Positions 1 to 10,355 of a stretch of 64,000 bases of DNA are shown piece after piece. The DNA is taken from the NCBI GenBank assembly GCA_015066665.1, contig SVNX01000001.1, forward strand, positions 62,001-126,000, given 5' to 3'. The position numbers and the translations under genes were made by a program. The notes below the pieces were generated by a model. The model was given only the letters and a program-made list of their open reading frames with translations. It was not told where the DNA came from and ran no database searches. Every line of letters begins with the position of its first letter. Position 1 is the stretch's first letter. The stretch comes from Ruminococcus sp. Lineage in GTDB: Bacteria; Bacillota; Clostridia; Oscillospirales; Ruminococcaceae.

Positions 1-3000
1 GTGCATCTTGGCAATCCTTATGGCAAGACGGCTGACAATCAGAATAATAATGGTTCCAAGTTCACAAAGATCATTGCACAGGATGGTACGGAAACATGGA
101 TTTCCAGAGATTCTGTTGCCAGCGATGATAAGAGTAAGAACAACCATCCCGGTGTAACCAGCCTTCTGTACAACTTCTACGAAGCAAGTCAGACCTTGGT
201 CATCGGCAATAACTTCCAGGGTACCGTTCTGGCACCTAATGCCGATGTAACCGATGAGTGGATGTATCTGATCCGTGCAGAAATTGAGAAGAATCCGGAT
301 AAGACCGTACAGAAGCTTGTAGATGAAAAGTTTCAGCAATATCTGAGAGGTCACCTCTCCGGTGCGCTGATTGCCAAGAGCTTTGAAGGCGGTACGGAGT
401 TCGGTTACAGACCGTATGACGGCCCGGCTTCCATCCTCGGCATGACTTCCAATTATCAGATTGAAGTCAATAAGTTTGCTGAGGACGGCGAGAGTTTCCT
501 GGCCGGTGCGACCATCGGCATCTTCAATGTCAATGAGGATGGCACACAGGGCAATCTTGCCAAGAGCTTTGTTTCCAGCGGTACAGGTACCGATCTGGTG
601 AATCTGGCTCCCGGCAAGTACATGATGAAGGAAATTCAGGCACCCGACGGCTATGCAGTCGGTGATACTGTGTACTACTTCGAGATCAAGGAAGAAGGCA
701 TTGTAGAGGAAGAGGAGATCGACCTCGGTACACAGGTGTACTACACACCCAATGTCTACTATCTGGTTACCGAAGCAACGACAGAGGCCACAACGGAAGC
801 CACAACTGAGGCATCCACAGATGCTACGACTGCAGAGGAAACCACAGCTGAAGAAACCACAGCTGAAGAAACCACGGTTGAAGAGACAACTGTTGAAGAA
901 ACAACAGCCGAGGAAACAACCGTTGAAGAAACGACTGTCGAAGAGACGACAGCCGAGGAAACCACAGCAGCATCCGTGGTGTCTGACAATGTTTCCCAGA
1001 AATCCGCAAAGAGTGTTGCCAATGCGGTTCGTCCGCTTTCCGGCGATGGTGATGGCTTCACAGTGACACCTTCCGAGGTGGCTGAAGGCGGATATGAGCC
1101 CGCAGAAACACTGAAGACCTTTGAACTGGGTCAGTTCTGCTGGAACAACAGAAACAACACCGAGCTGAAGATTGCATCTGTCAAGTTCTGGTACTATGAC
1201 AACGAGAACAACATTCAGACTGCGGAGTTTGATGCTTCTCAGTTTACGGATGAGAATACTACAGGCTGGAGCAATGTTACACTTTCTCAGACTATTAAGG
1301 ATACCATCGGTAAGAAGGTTCTGAAGTTTGAAGTGACAACCACAGGCCCTGAGGGCGTGATTGCAAGCCTTGTTGCACAGCAGGTTCTGTCAAGCGGTAA
1401 TTGGGCTGAGCTTACGACAATTGACAATGTTGCTGCCGGTGATACTGTTTCCTACGGCGAAAGCGAAGTCACAAGATACTACAAGCTCGTGGATAACTGC
1501 CCTGAAGAAGGCTGCAAGTATGAGTGCACCATGGGCACAAGACAGCTCACCAGAACCGTAAGCTACACCGATAAGGTGAAGATCGAGGTGTTCAGTGACA
1601 ATACCTTCAAGGCACCCCATGTGGCAATGGCAGATTACTCTCCTCTGGAGATTCAGAATCATCTGTACATGACGGATGACAAGACCTTCGCTTTCACAGT
1701 TGAGGGCGAGACCGTAACCGCTTATGAAGTGGATGCCGAGGGCAACCGCACAGTGACAGACGATCCCAGGCTTAAGACAATTAAGGTGAAGCCTAACAAG
1801 TATCTGGTCTTCTATGACGGCGACAACGTAAGCACAACCATCAATCTGAATGAGAAGCTCGGCAACTTCACCTTCTCGTTCACAAACAACGAAGCGCTCA
1901 CCTTCAAGAAGGTGGACAAGGCCGGCGCACTGCTCAAGGGTGCAGTGATTGAGATGACAAGCGGCCGGTATACACCCGCAGGCTGGAATACTCCCGTTTC
2001 CTATGCACCCGGCGATGCATTTGAGGAATTTGACTGGGAGAATGGTGCTGCATCCGATTCCATGAGTCTTTCTGCGATCGATGAGGCAGTAACGGTTGGT
2101 ATTCCGAATGGATACTTTACAACATATGTATTCGATAATGTTTACAGAATTCATGAAACTGAGACACCCAGTGATATTTATGTTCCCGGTGATGATATTT
2201 TCATTGTAAAGTATCAGGGTATCCTTTACTGGACAACGGCTCCCAATGAAGACACACCGGAAACCTTCCCGCTGAGTGCGAATTGGAGGAATGGTGCTGT
2301 TTCTGTCAATGCCAACTCCGGCTGGAACGCTTTTGATACCGAGAACTGCACAGCGCAGGAGCGCACACTTTCCATGCAGAACCTCGAGATCGATGGTGTC
2401 AAGGTCGTTCTCTCCAAGATTGACGCACTGGTGAAGAATACAGTTGCAGGCGCTGAGCTGAATCTGTACGCTGTTCCGGCGGACGGTTCCGAGGACGTAC
2501 TGCTCTACACCTTCACCGATTTCTCCGGTATTGAGAACCTGGCACAGCATGCTGAGTTCCGTGCTCTTTCCGACGAGAAAACAAAGCCTTATGTAGAAAA
2601 GGGTTATCTCAAGCCCGGTACCTACTACTTCACAGAGACTGTTGCTCCCGATGGCTATGCGGAGAATCTTGTGGATAACGGCGACAAGATGTATTTCACA
2701 GTGAATGCGGATGAGACGGTTGCGGAAGGCTATTCTGTAGTATCCGGTACAGAAGAAGTGACCTACAATGTTGTAAATGGTCCCAGCTATGGACAGTGGG
2801 GAAATAAATATCAGTATTTCGTTACCAATCAGAATGGTGAGGTTTTGAATGATGGTGATGTAGCTGAGATTTCTCATTCCGGTCTGAGCAAAATCATTGT
2901 GACAACTGAGCAGGCAAACAGTGAGACAATGGAAATCTATTCCGATGATGAAAATTGGAATATGAAGACATATCCGTTCAACAATTCCAATACACTTGAA

Positions 3001-6000
3001 ATCACTGACCTGACCAGCTTCAATGGTAATAAGCTGGAGTTTCAGATTTTTAACCATAAGATCACAAGCATTACATTTGTAACAACAAGTTATGAGCAGA
3101 CCGCTCTGCACGACTCCCTGACCATCAATGGCACAAACATCGCCATTGCCAACAACCCGCTCATCTCTGTTGACAAGGTCAACGAGAGCGGTGAAAAGCT
3201 GACCGGTGCTTCCCTGAGCGTTTCCAAGGTCGGCGGCGTGACACTCGACAACGACGGCAATGTTTCCGAGCTGGTTCTTTATGCAGAGACCGTGCCCGTT
3301 GACAGCTGGATCACCGCTGAGGAAACCGTAACCGAAATGGTTGAGGGTACCGATGAAGAAGGCAATCCCACCATGGTAGAGCAGTCCAAGACTGTCATCA
3401 AGGTGCGTGAGCTGAAAACTGAAAACGGCGACCTGACTGACGGCGTGTATGCACTCGAGGAGAACAGTGCTCCTGCCGGCTATCTGAAGGCAGATACCAT
3501 CTACTTTGTAGTCGTAGGCGGCATGGTTCAGGACTTCATTGTGAACAAGACCGAGAATGGTTTTGTGATGACAACCGATGAGAATCCCGCTGTTACAGGC
3601 AACCGTATTACCATGGTCGATGAGAGTGCAAACCTCACCATCGGCAAGTATGACATCATGGGTCAGAATGAGATCGCCGGCGCAGAGCTGACACTCACCC
3701 TGACAGAAGCAGCACAGGGCGTGAACCTCGAGGATGTTGTGAATGCAGCAACCAAGACAAATGAAGGCCTGACCTTCAATGATGACTTCAGCGCACTGAC
3801 ATGGATCTCCACAACGGAGGATCTGGTGCTCTCCGGTCTGCCGAATGGCACATACAAGCTGGAGGAAACCGGTGATGTATTCACCTTTGACAACGACACA
3901 ACCGATGATATCCCTGCAAAGGAATATCAGGTAATCGAATCCGAACTCGTATTCACAATTACAGATGGCGTAGTGACCATCGTATCCGGCGCAGAAGCCA
4001 ACCTTGCAACTGAGGAACAGGAAGCAGGTTACTTCTACGCAGACGGCAACAAGATTCAGGTATGCGATGCTGAGGTCAAGGAAGCAACTGAAGTGACCAT
4101 CGGCAAGTATGACATCATGGGTCAGAATGAGATCGCCGGTGCAGAGCTGACACTCACCCTGACAGAAGCAGCACAGGGCGTGAACCTCGAGGATGTTGTG
4201 AATGCAGCAACCAAGACAAATGAAGGCCTGACCTTCAATGATGACTTCAGCGCACTGACATGGATCTCCACAACGGAGGATCTGGTGCTCTCCGGTCTGC
4301 CGAATGGCACATACAAGCTGGAGGAAACCGGTGATGTATTCACCTTTGACAACGACACAACCGATGATATCCCTGCAAAGGAATATCAGGTAATCGAATC
4401 CGAACTCGTATTCACAATTACAGATGGCGTAGTGACCATCGTATCCGGTGCAGAAGACAACCTTGCAACTGAGGAACAGGAAGCAGGTTACTTCTACGCA
4501 GACGGCAACAAGATTCAGGTATGCGATGCTGAGGTCAAGGAACCAACTGAAGTGACCATCGGCAAGTATGACATCATGGGTCAGAATGAGATCGCCGGTG
4601 CAGAGCTGACACTCACCCTGACAGAAGCAGCACAGGGCGTGACCCTCAAGGATGTTGTGAATGCAGCAACCAAGAAAAATGAAGGCCTGACCTTCAATGA
4701 TGACTTCAGCGCACTGACATGGATCTCCACAACGGAGGATCTGGTGCTCTCCGGTCTGCCGGACGGCACATACAAGCTGGAGGAAACCGGTGATGTATTC
4801 ACATACGACAACGACACAACCGATGATATCCCTGCAAAGGAATATCAGGTCATCGACTCCGAACTCGTATTCACAATTACAGATGGCGTAGTGACCATCG
4901 TATCCGGCGCAGCTGAAAAACTTGCAACTACGGAACAGGAAGCAGGTTACTTCTACGCAGAAGGCAACAAGATTCAGGTATGCGATGCTGCACAGTATCT
5001 CCCTGTTTCCGCAGTCATCTCCAAGCAGGATATCGCAGGCAATGAAATCCCCGGCGCTTCCCTGACTGTTTATGACGGCACAACAAAGATTGACAACTGG
5101 GTTTCTGTAGAAAATCAGAGCCACACAATCGATGGCCTGACACCCAATAAGGTGTACAGACTTGAGGAAGTTGCAGTTCCCGATGGCTTCACGAAGGCAC
5201 AGGATATCTACTTCAAGGTGGATGAGAAGGGCAATGTGACTGTTTCCGATGCGGAAGACGGTACATTCGCAGCTCCTGTTACCACGAACGACGCACATGC
5301 CAATAAGGTCATCATGACCGATGAGAAGACCAAGGTTGTCATCTCTAAGATCAATGTGGCCGGCGGCGAGATCGATGGTGCATTTCTGGAGATCACTTAT
5401 GAAGATGAGACCGGTATTCATACAGTCACATCCTGGACATCTGTTGAAGGCCAGAGCCATATGGTGGAAGGCCTCACCGCAGATAAGATCTACACACTGA
5501 CAGAGACACAGGCTCCCGAGGGCTATGAGATTGCGGAAAGCATTCAGTTCCGCATCGATGCTGAGGATGGCTATGTCTACATCATCACTGAGGATGAGCA
5601 GGGTAATAGCGTTGAAGTCGTGAAGCAGGATAATAAAATTGTCATGACTGACGCTTACGCCACAACCACAACGGAATCGACAACAGAATCGACAACTTCC
5701 ACAACCGAAACCACGACAGAGGAGACTACCGAGGAGACTACGGAATCGACGACCGAATCCACAACAACAGAAACCTCCACAGAAACCTCTACGACCGAGT
5801 CGACCACTGAGTCGACAACAACGACAACAACGACAACAACATCTACCACCACAACGACTACAACCACAACCACAACCACAACGACCACTACAACTACAAC
5901 AACGACTACAACTACAACAACAACTACGACTACAACAACAACTACTACCACAACGACAACAACAACGACAACTACCACAACAACAACAACAACGACAACA

Positions 6001-7659
6001 ACGACCACCACTACCACAACAACAACCACAACAACAACGACAACAACGACAACTACAACGACAACAACGACGACAACAACGACCACGACCACAACGACGA
6101 CATCGACAACCAAGGCTCCGGAGACAACTACGACAACAACAACCACCAAGGCTCCGGAAACAACCACAAGCACAACCACGACAACCACGACAACCACGAC
6201 AACCTCCACCACAGAGGCAACCACGACGACCGTGAAGGTAGTCATTGCTAAGCAGGATATCGCAGGCAATGAGATCGAAGGTGCAACACTCCGTGTATAC
6301 GAAGTGGCTCCCGACGGTACCAGAACTGAGGTCAAGGAATGGACTTCCGTGAAGGATGAAGTGCATGAAGTGGATGGCCTGAACGCAGATCAGATCTATG
6401 TACTCGAAGAAGTGACCGCTCCCGATGGCTATCAGGTTGCTGAGGACATCTACTTCCGTGTGGATGGCGACGGCAATGTTGAGGTCTCCAAGGATGCTGA
6501 AAACTGGAGTGCAGCGGATGAAAATATCGTAGTCATGGTGGACGCTCCCATCGTTTACATCTCCAAGCAGAATATTGCAGGCGATGAGATCGAAGGCGCT
6601 AAGCTCACCGTAACCTACGAGGATGAAAACGGCAATCTCGTGAATGTGGATTCCTGGACTTCTTCTGAAGGTCAGAGCCATGAGATCACCGGCCTCACCG
6701 CAGATAAGATCTACACACTGACTGAGACACAGGCACCCGAGGGCTATGAGATTGCGGAAAGCATCCAGTTCAAGATCAGCTCCGAGGATGGCAATGTCTA
6801 CATCATCACTGAGGATGAGCAGGGTAATGTCGTTGAAGTTGTGAAGGAGGACAACACTGTTGTTATGGTGGATGAGTACACAACCACCACCACCACGACC
6901 ACAACAACACCCGAAACCACAACGACAACCACCACGACCACTGCAGAAACCACGACTACGACAACGACAACCACCACTCCGGAAACAACAACAACGACCA
7001 CCACAACGACAACCACCACTCCGGAAACTACCACAACGACTACAACGACCACCACTCCGGAGACCACAACCACAACAACCACGACGACCACTCCGGAAAC
7101 CACAACGACAACAACTACTACAACTACTACCACTACCACTACAACAACAACAACAACCACCACCACTACTACTACAACTACAACAACAACAACAACAACA
7201 ACAACTACTACCACCACAACAACCACAACGACAACGACAACCACAACCACAACATCCACCACCACAACGACCACAACGACCAGCACAACAGAAACCACAA
7301 CGACAACAACCACCACAACCACCACAGAGGATACCACGACAACCACAACCACCACATACGATGTGCAGAATGAAACCCAGACCACACCGTATACGGATGA
7401 TGTGGATGTAGAGACAACGACCACACCGTGGATCGATGATGCGGATCAGAGCTCCAAGACAACAACGTCCGAGACTTCCACAGAAACGACCACCACAACG
7501 ACAACAACCACCGCAGCAACAACGACGACCAAGAAGACAGGCACAAGCTCTCCGCAGACCGGAGACCGTGCAATGACAGGTATCGTTGCAGTGGCAGGCA
7601 TCTCCCTGCTGGCAATGGCTGTTGCATGTGTCGGCTCTCGCAAGCGTGACGAAGACTAA
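1..7659 (+). CDS. Large sortase-anchored surface protein, 5'-truncated by the window edge: choice-of-anchor-A-like N-terminal region, multiple Cna-B/SpaA-type repeats, poly-Thr linkers, C-terminal SPQTG sorting signal
   Basis: Open for 2552 aa from base 1. Repeated Cna-B-like 'GxYxLxExxAPxGY' motifs (e.g. APDGYAV, APEGYEIAE), 'GTVLAPNADVT...GHLSGALIAKSFEGGTEFGYRPY' near the N-terminus, C-terminus SPQTGD + hydrophobic helix + GSRKRDED. Confidence 0.9.
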   Translation: MHLGNPYGKTADNQNNNGSKFTKIIAQDGTETWISRDSVASDDKSKNNHPGVTSLLYNFYEASQTLVIGNNFQGTVLAPNADVTDEWMYLIRAEIEKNPDKTVQKLVDEKFQQYLRGHLSGALIAKSFEGGTEFGYRPYDGPASILGMTSNYQIEVNKFAEDGESFLAGATIGIFNVNEDGTQGNLAKSFVSSGTGTDLVNLAPGKYMMKEIQAPDGYAVGDTVYYFEIKEEGIVEEEEIDLGTQVYYTPNVYYLVTEATTEATTEATTEASTDATTAEETTAEETTAEETTVEETTVEETTAEETTVEETTVEETTAEETTAASVVSDNVSQKSAKSVANAVRPLSGDGDGFTVTPSEVAEGGYEPAETLKTFELGQFCWNNRNNTELKIASVKFWYYDNENNIQTAEFDASQFTDENTTGWSNVTLSQTIKDTIGKKVLKFEVTTTGPEGVIASLVAQQVLSSGNWAELTTIDNVAAGDTVSYGESEVTRYYKLVDNCPEEGCKYECTMGTRQLTRTVSYTDKVKIEVFSDNTFKAPHVAMADYSPLEIQNHLYMTDDKTFAFTVEGETVTAYEVDAEGNRTVTDDPRLKTIKVKPNKYLVFYDGDNVSTTINLNEKLGNFTFSFTNNEALTFKKVDKAGALLKGAVIEMTSGRYTPAGWNTPVSYAPGDAFEEFDWENGAASDSMSLSAIDEAVTVGIPNGYFTTYVFDNVYRIHETETPSDIYVPGDDIFIVKYQGILYWTTAPNEDTPETFPLSANWRNGAVSVNANSGWNAFDTENCTAQERTLSMQNLEIDGVKVVLSKIDALVKNTVAGAELNLYAVPADGSEDVLLYTFTDFSGIENLAQHAEFRALSDEKTKPYVEKGYLKPGTYYFTETVAPDGYAENLVDNGDKMYFTVNADETVAEGYSVVSGTEEVTYNVVNGPSYGQWGNKYQYFVTNQNGEVLNDGDVAEISHSGLSKIIVTTEQANSETMEIYSDDENWNMKTYPFNNSNTLEITDLTSFNGNKLEFQIFNHKITSITFVTTSYEQTALHDSLTINGTNIAIANNPLISVDKVNESGEKLTGASLSVSKVGGVTLDNDGNVSELVLYAETVPVDSWITAEETVTEMVEGTDEEGNPTMVEQSKTVIKVRELKTENGDLTDGVYALEENSAPAGYLKADTIYFVVVGGMVQDFIVNKTENGFVMTTDENPAVTGNRITMVDESANLTIGKYDIMGQNEIAGAELTLTLTEAAQGVNLEDVVNAATKTNEGLTFNDDFSALTWISTTEDLVLSGLPNGTYKLEETGDVFTFDNDTTDDIPAKEYQVIESELVFTITDGVVTIVSGAEANLATEEQEAGYFYADGNKIQVCDAEVKEATEVTIGKYDIMGQNEIAGAELTLTLTEAAQGVNLEDVVNAATKTNEGLTFNDDFSALTWISTTEDLVLSGLPNGTYKLEETGDVFTFDNDTTDDIPAKEYQVIESELVFTITDGVVTIVSGAEDNLATEEQEAGYFYADGNKIQVCDAEVKEPTEVTIGKYDIMGQNEIAGAELTLTLTEAAQGVTLKDVVNAATKKNEGLTFNDDFSALTWISTTEDLVLSGLPDGTYKLEETGDVFTYDNDTTDDIPAKEYQVIDSELVFTITDGVVTIVSGAAEKLATTEQEAGYFYAEGNKIQVCDAAQYLPVSAVISKQDIAGNEIPGASLTVYDGTTKIDNWVSVENQSHTIDGLTPNKVYRLEEVAVPDGFTKAQDIYFKVDEKGNVTVSDAEDGTFAAPVTTNDAHANKVIMTDEKTKVVISKINVAGGEIDGAFLEITYEDETGIHTVTSWTSVEGQSHMVEGLTADKIYTLTETQAPEGYEIAESIQFRIDAEDGYVYIITEDEQGNSVEVVKQDNKIVMTDAYATTTTESTTESTTSTTETTTEETTEETTESTTESTTTETSTETSTTESTTESTTTTTTTTTSTTTTTTTTTTTTTTTTTTTTTTTTTTTTTTTTTTTTTTTTTTTTTTTTTTTTTTTTTTTTTTTTTTTTTTTTTTTTTTTTTTTTTTSTTKAPETTTTTTTTKAPETTTSTTTTTTTTTTTSTTEATTTTVKVVIAKQDIAGNEIEGATLRVYEVAPDGTRTEVKEWTSVKDEVHEVDGLNADQIYVLEEVTAPDGYQVAEDIYFRVDGDGNVEVSKDAENWSAADENIVVMVDAPIVYISKQNIAGDEIEGAKLTVTYEDENGNLVNVDSWTSSEGQSHEITGLTADKIYTLTETQAPEGYEIAESIQFKISSEDGNVYIITEDEQGNVVEVVKEDNTVVMVDEYTTTTTTTTTTPETTTTTTTTTAETTTTTTTTTTPETTTTTTTTTTTTPETTTTTTTTTTPETTTTTTTTTTPETTTTTTTTTTTTTTTTTTTTTTTTTTTTTTTTTTTTTTTTTTTTTTTTTTTTSTTTTTTTTSTTETTTTTTTTTTTEDTTTTTTTTYDVQNETQTTPYTDDVDVETTTTPWIDDADQSSKTTTSETSTETTTTTTTTTAATTTTKKTGTSSPQTGDRAMTGIVAVAGISLLAMAVACVGSRKRDED
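3637..5013 (+). repeat. Three tandem 459-bp (153-aa) near-identical in-frame repeats within the surface protein
   Basis: 'accatcggcaagtatgacatcatgggtcagaatgagatcgccgg' begins at 3637, 4096 and 4555, exactly 459 bp apart; units differ at few positions. Confidence 0.95.
5845..6102 (+). repeat. Uninterrupted poly-threonine coding tract (86 ACN codons between TCT at 5842 and TCG at 6103)
   Basis: In-frame ACN codons only, with mixed third positions. Confidence 0.9.
7099..7254 (+). repeat. Second uninterrupted poly-threonine tract (52 ACN codons), preceded by T(n)PE blocks
   Basis: In-frame ACN codons between the last 'ccggaa' (PE) and TCC at 7255. Confidence 0.85.
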
Positions 7660-7670
7660 ACCCTGATGAA

Positions 7671-7701
7671 TCCCCCGCCTTCCGGCGGGGGGTTCTTTTT
7701 T
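7671..7701 (+). terminator. Rho-independent terminator after the surface protein
   Basis: cccccgccttccggcggggggttctttttt. Confidence 0.85.
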
Positions 7702-7736
7702 GGAACAGAAGGCAGAAACAGTCCATTCTGCATCGA

Positions 7737-7753
7737 TTTAACAAAGATTTAAC
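7737..7753 (+). promoter_or_regulatory. Putative Pho box (TTTAAC-N5-TTTAAC)
   Basis: tttaacaaagatttaac, 11-bp direct repeat; same architecture at 34790 and 36801. Confidence 0.6.
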
Positions 7754-7829
7754 ATACCCGTGATGACTTTTTTCATATTACTATGGGAAAATAAAAGGGA
7801 CAACAAATGGACATAAAGGAGATGTTCCG

Positions 7830-8513
7830 ATGATTTATTTTGTGGAGGATGACAACAGCATCCGCGAGCTTGTGATCTATACGCTGAATAATTCCGGCAT
7901 GGAGGCGGAGGGCTTTGAAAAGCCGTCGGGCTTCTGGCGTGCGATGGAATCAAAAAAGCCATCCCTCATTCTTCTTGATATCATGCTGCCGGAGGAGGAT
8001 GGCCTCACGGTGCTCCGGAAGCTCCGTGCAAATCCTGCCCATGCGCAGATCCCCGTCATGATGCTCACCGCCAAGGGCAGCGAGTTTGACAAGGTGGTCG
8101 GGCTGGATGCGGGTGCGGATGACTATCTGCCCAAGCCCTTTGGCATGATGGAGCTGATTGCCCGTGTCAAGGCACTGCTGCGTCGTTCGGGTGCGGGTTC
8201 TTCGGGCAAGGAATATCATCTCGGCCGGCTGATGGTCAATCCGGAAAAGCATCTTGTCCATGTGGACGGCAAGGATGTGGTGCTCACGTTCAAGGAATTC
8301 GAGATGCTCTGCCTGCTGCTCAAGAATCAGGGCATGGTGCTGACACGCGATCAGTTCCTCAATCAGGTCTGGGGCTATAATTTCGATGGTGAGAACCGGA
8401 CGGTTGATGTACATATCCGCACACTGCGGCAGAAGCTGGGTGAGGCGGGCTGTTATATCCGCACGATCCGCGGCATCGGCTACAAGATCGAGGAGACGGA
8501 AGATGAAGTATAA
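7830..8513 (+). CDS. OmpR/PhoB-family response regulator
   Basis: Receiver domain (VEDD...LLDIMLPEEDG...MLTAK...GADDYLPKPF) plus winged-helix C-terminus (VDVHIRTLRQKLGE...IRTIRGIGYKIE). Confidence 0.93.
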   Translation: MIYFVEDDNSIRELVIYTLNNSGMEAEGFEKPSGFWRAMESKKPSLILLDIMLPEEDGLTVLRKLRANPAHAQIPVMMLTAKGSEFDKVVGLDAGADDYLPKPFGMMELIARVKALLRRSGAGSSGKEYHLGRLMVNPEKHLVHVDGKDVVLTFKEFEMLCLLLKNQGMVLTRDQFLNQVWGYNFDGENRTVDVHIRTLRQKLGEAGCYIRTIRGIGYKIEETEDEV

Positions 8514-9861
8514 ACTGCTCAAACAGATCTTTATTGCCTGTATTGCGGTATTTCTGATGAGCTTCGGTCTGATGGTCTGGGTGATGTATGATTTCCAGAC
8601 GAAGCGGAGCTGGTCGGAGCTGGAGGACACGGCGGCCTATCTGTCGGCGGCCTCGGCGGAGCATGGCTGGGGCTTTGTGGAGGATGTGGCACGGGAGACG
8701 GAGCACCGCATCACGGTGATCGATCCGGCGGGCACGGTGCTGTATGACTCGGTGCTGGAGGCGTCGGCGCTGGGCGATCACAGCGACCGTGAGGAGATTG
8801 TGGAAGCCTGCGAGGGCGGACGTGGTGAGAGCGAGCGTTTTTCGGCATCGATGAGCAAGAAAACGATGAACTATGCGGTGATGCTGAAAAACGGCGATAT
8901 CCTGCGTGTTTCCATGACGGAGGACACGATTGTGAAGGTGCTGCTGAGCATGATTCAGCCGATGCTGGCAGTGATGATCCTGATGATTGTGCTGTCTGTG
9001 GTACTGGCATCGCAGTTTTCGAAAAAGATCATGCAGCCGATCAACCGGCTGGATGTGGAAAATCCGGATGACCGTGACTTATATCCTGAAATGAAGCCGT
9101 TTGTACGCCGCATCATGAAGCAGAACCAGCAGATTCACGCACAGATGAGCGAGCTGCAGCAGGAGCACAAGAAGCAGGATGCAATGCGCCGTGAATTCAC
9201 AGCGAATGTTTCACACGAGCTGAAGACGCCGCTGACATCGATTTCGGGGTTTGCGGAGATCATTCGTGACGGGATGGTGCAGGAGAAGGACATTCCTCGG
9301 TTTGCGGGGAATATTCATCAGGAGGCACAGCGCATGATCGTGCTGGTGAATGATATTCTGAAGCTTTCCCGACTGGAAGAGGGGCACACGGATCTTGCGG
9401 AGAAGATGGTGCCGGTGGACATGCATGCAGTCTGCGAGGAGGTAGCCGGACGTCTTGAGATGGCGGCATCGAAGGCGGGCGTAGCGATTCACTGTGAGGG
9501 TGAAAAAGCAATGGTATCGGGCATCCGGCTGATGCTGGAGGAGATCGTATACAATGTATGTGACAATGCGATCAAGTACAATCGGGCGGGCGGTTATGTA
9601 AAAATCCGGACGGAGTGCGAAGCCGGCGAAGTCCGGGTGACGGTGAAGGATAACGGCATCGGCATACCTGCGGAGGATCAGCCCCGTATTTTCGAGCGTT
9701 TCTATCGGGTGAACAAGAGTCATTCGAAGGAAGTGGGCGGCACGGGACTGGGACTTTCGATTGTCAAGCACGGCATGGCCTATCACAATGCACGGACGAT
9801 CCTTGAGAGTGAGGAAGGTGTCGGCACGGAGATCGTGCTGGTATTTCCGGGGATGAATTAA
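8503..9861 (+). CDS. Membrane sensor histidine kinase, PhoR-like
   Basis: Starts at MKYKLLKQIF, overlapping the regulator stop; TM helices, H-box FTANVSHELKTPLTSISGF, N/G boxes DNAIKYN...DNGIGIP...GGTGLGLSIVKH. Confidence 0.93.
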   Translation: MKYKLLKQIFIACIAVFLMSFGLMVWVMYDFQTKRSWSELEDTAAYLSAASAEHGWGFVEDVARETEHRITVIDPAGTVLYDSVLEASALGDHSDREEIVEACEGGRGESERFSASMSKKTMNYAVMLKNGDILRVSMTEDTIVKVLLSMIQPMLAVMILMIVLSVVLASQFSKKIMQPINRLDVENPDDRDLYPEMKPFVRRIMKQNQQIHAQMSELQQEHKKQDAMRREFTANVSHELKTPLTSISGFAEIIRDGMVQEKDIPRFAGNIHQEAQRMIVLVNDILKLSRLEEGHTDLAEKMVPVDMHAVCEEVAGRLEMAASKAGVAIHCEGEKAMVSGIRLMLEEIVYNVCDNAIKYNRAGGYVKIRTECEAGEVRVTVKDNGIGIPAEDQPRIFERFYRVNKSHSKEVGGTGLGLSIVKHGMAYHNARTILESEEGVGTEIVLVFPGMN

Positions 9862-9907
9862 ACAATCGTTTGTTTGGTTGTTTTGCTCTTAAGCACATGA
9901 TTTCAAA

Positions 9908-10045
9908 AGGCGAAGCCTTTGGCGGTGCAGGTGCGCAGCACCTGCACCGAAGCCCCCCTCCCTTCAGGGAGGGGGGTGAGGGGGGAGGGTTAAGCAGCTG
10001 CAGGAGCGGAGGGCAGCGCCCTCGGCGAGTGCAGCTGCCCCGATC
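9908..10045 (+). repeat. GC-rich intergenic hairpin repeat module
   Basis: aaaaggcgaagcctttggcggtgcaggtgcgcagcacctgcac...cccccctcccttcagggaggggggtg. Confidence 0.7.
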
Positions 10046-10059
10046 CCCAAAAAATCCCC

Positions 10060-10088
10060 TTGACATTTGCGCCGTTTTTGTATATAAT
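10060..10088 (+). promoter_or_regulatory. Sigma-A-like promoter for the cysE-cysS leader
   Basis: TTGACA-N17-TATAAT. Confidence 0.85.
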
Positions 10089-10094
10089 AAAGTA

Positions 10095-10325
10095 AGAATA
10101 GGAAAACAGCGTAGCAGTCAGAGTAGCATGAGCAGGAGCTTTCCAGAGAGTGCCGGGTTGGTGGAACGGCATGAGCGGCTGATGTGAAGTGCGGCTGTCA
10201 GCTTTGGCGGGGAAAGCAGAGTATCCGCCGACGGCTCGTCCCCGTTAACGGACTTCGTAAGTTTCAGAGTGGAACAGCGTTTTTTGCGTCTCTCTTGCGT
10301 CTGCCGCAAGGGGGATTTTTTGTTT
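10095..10325 (+). ncRNA. T-box riboswitch leader, probable Cys specificity
   Basis: Stem I apical motif cagagagtgccgggttggtggaacggca; candidate specifier TGC (10190-10192) in gaagTGCggc; T-box-like sequence agagtggaacagcg (~10266-10279); terminator cttgcgtctgccgcaagggggatttttt. Confidence 0.82.
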
Positions 10326-10355
10326 ATCCGTGCATTCCGAAAGGAGGTATGCCCA

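Noticed and set aside
1390-6681. 1763-aa minus-strand ORF antisense to the surface protein, and the nearby poly-Val ORFs
   Set aside because: Mirror of the sense codon pattern: ACN Thr codons read GTN on the other strand. No RBS or domain-like sequence; Cys/Arg-rich low-complexity translation.
9870-10187. Plus-strand 105-aa ORF between the histidine kinase and cysE
   Set aside because: Covers a hairpin repeat, the promoter and the T-box leader; no RBS.
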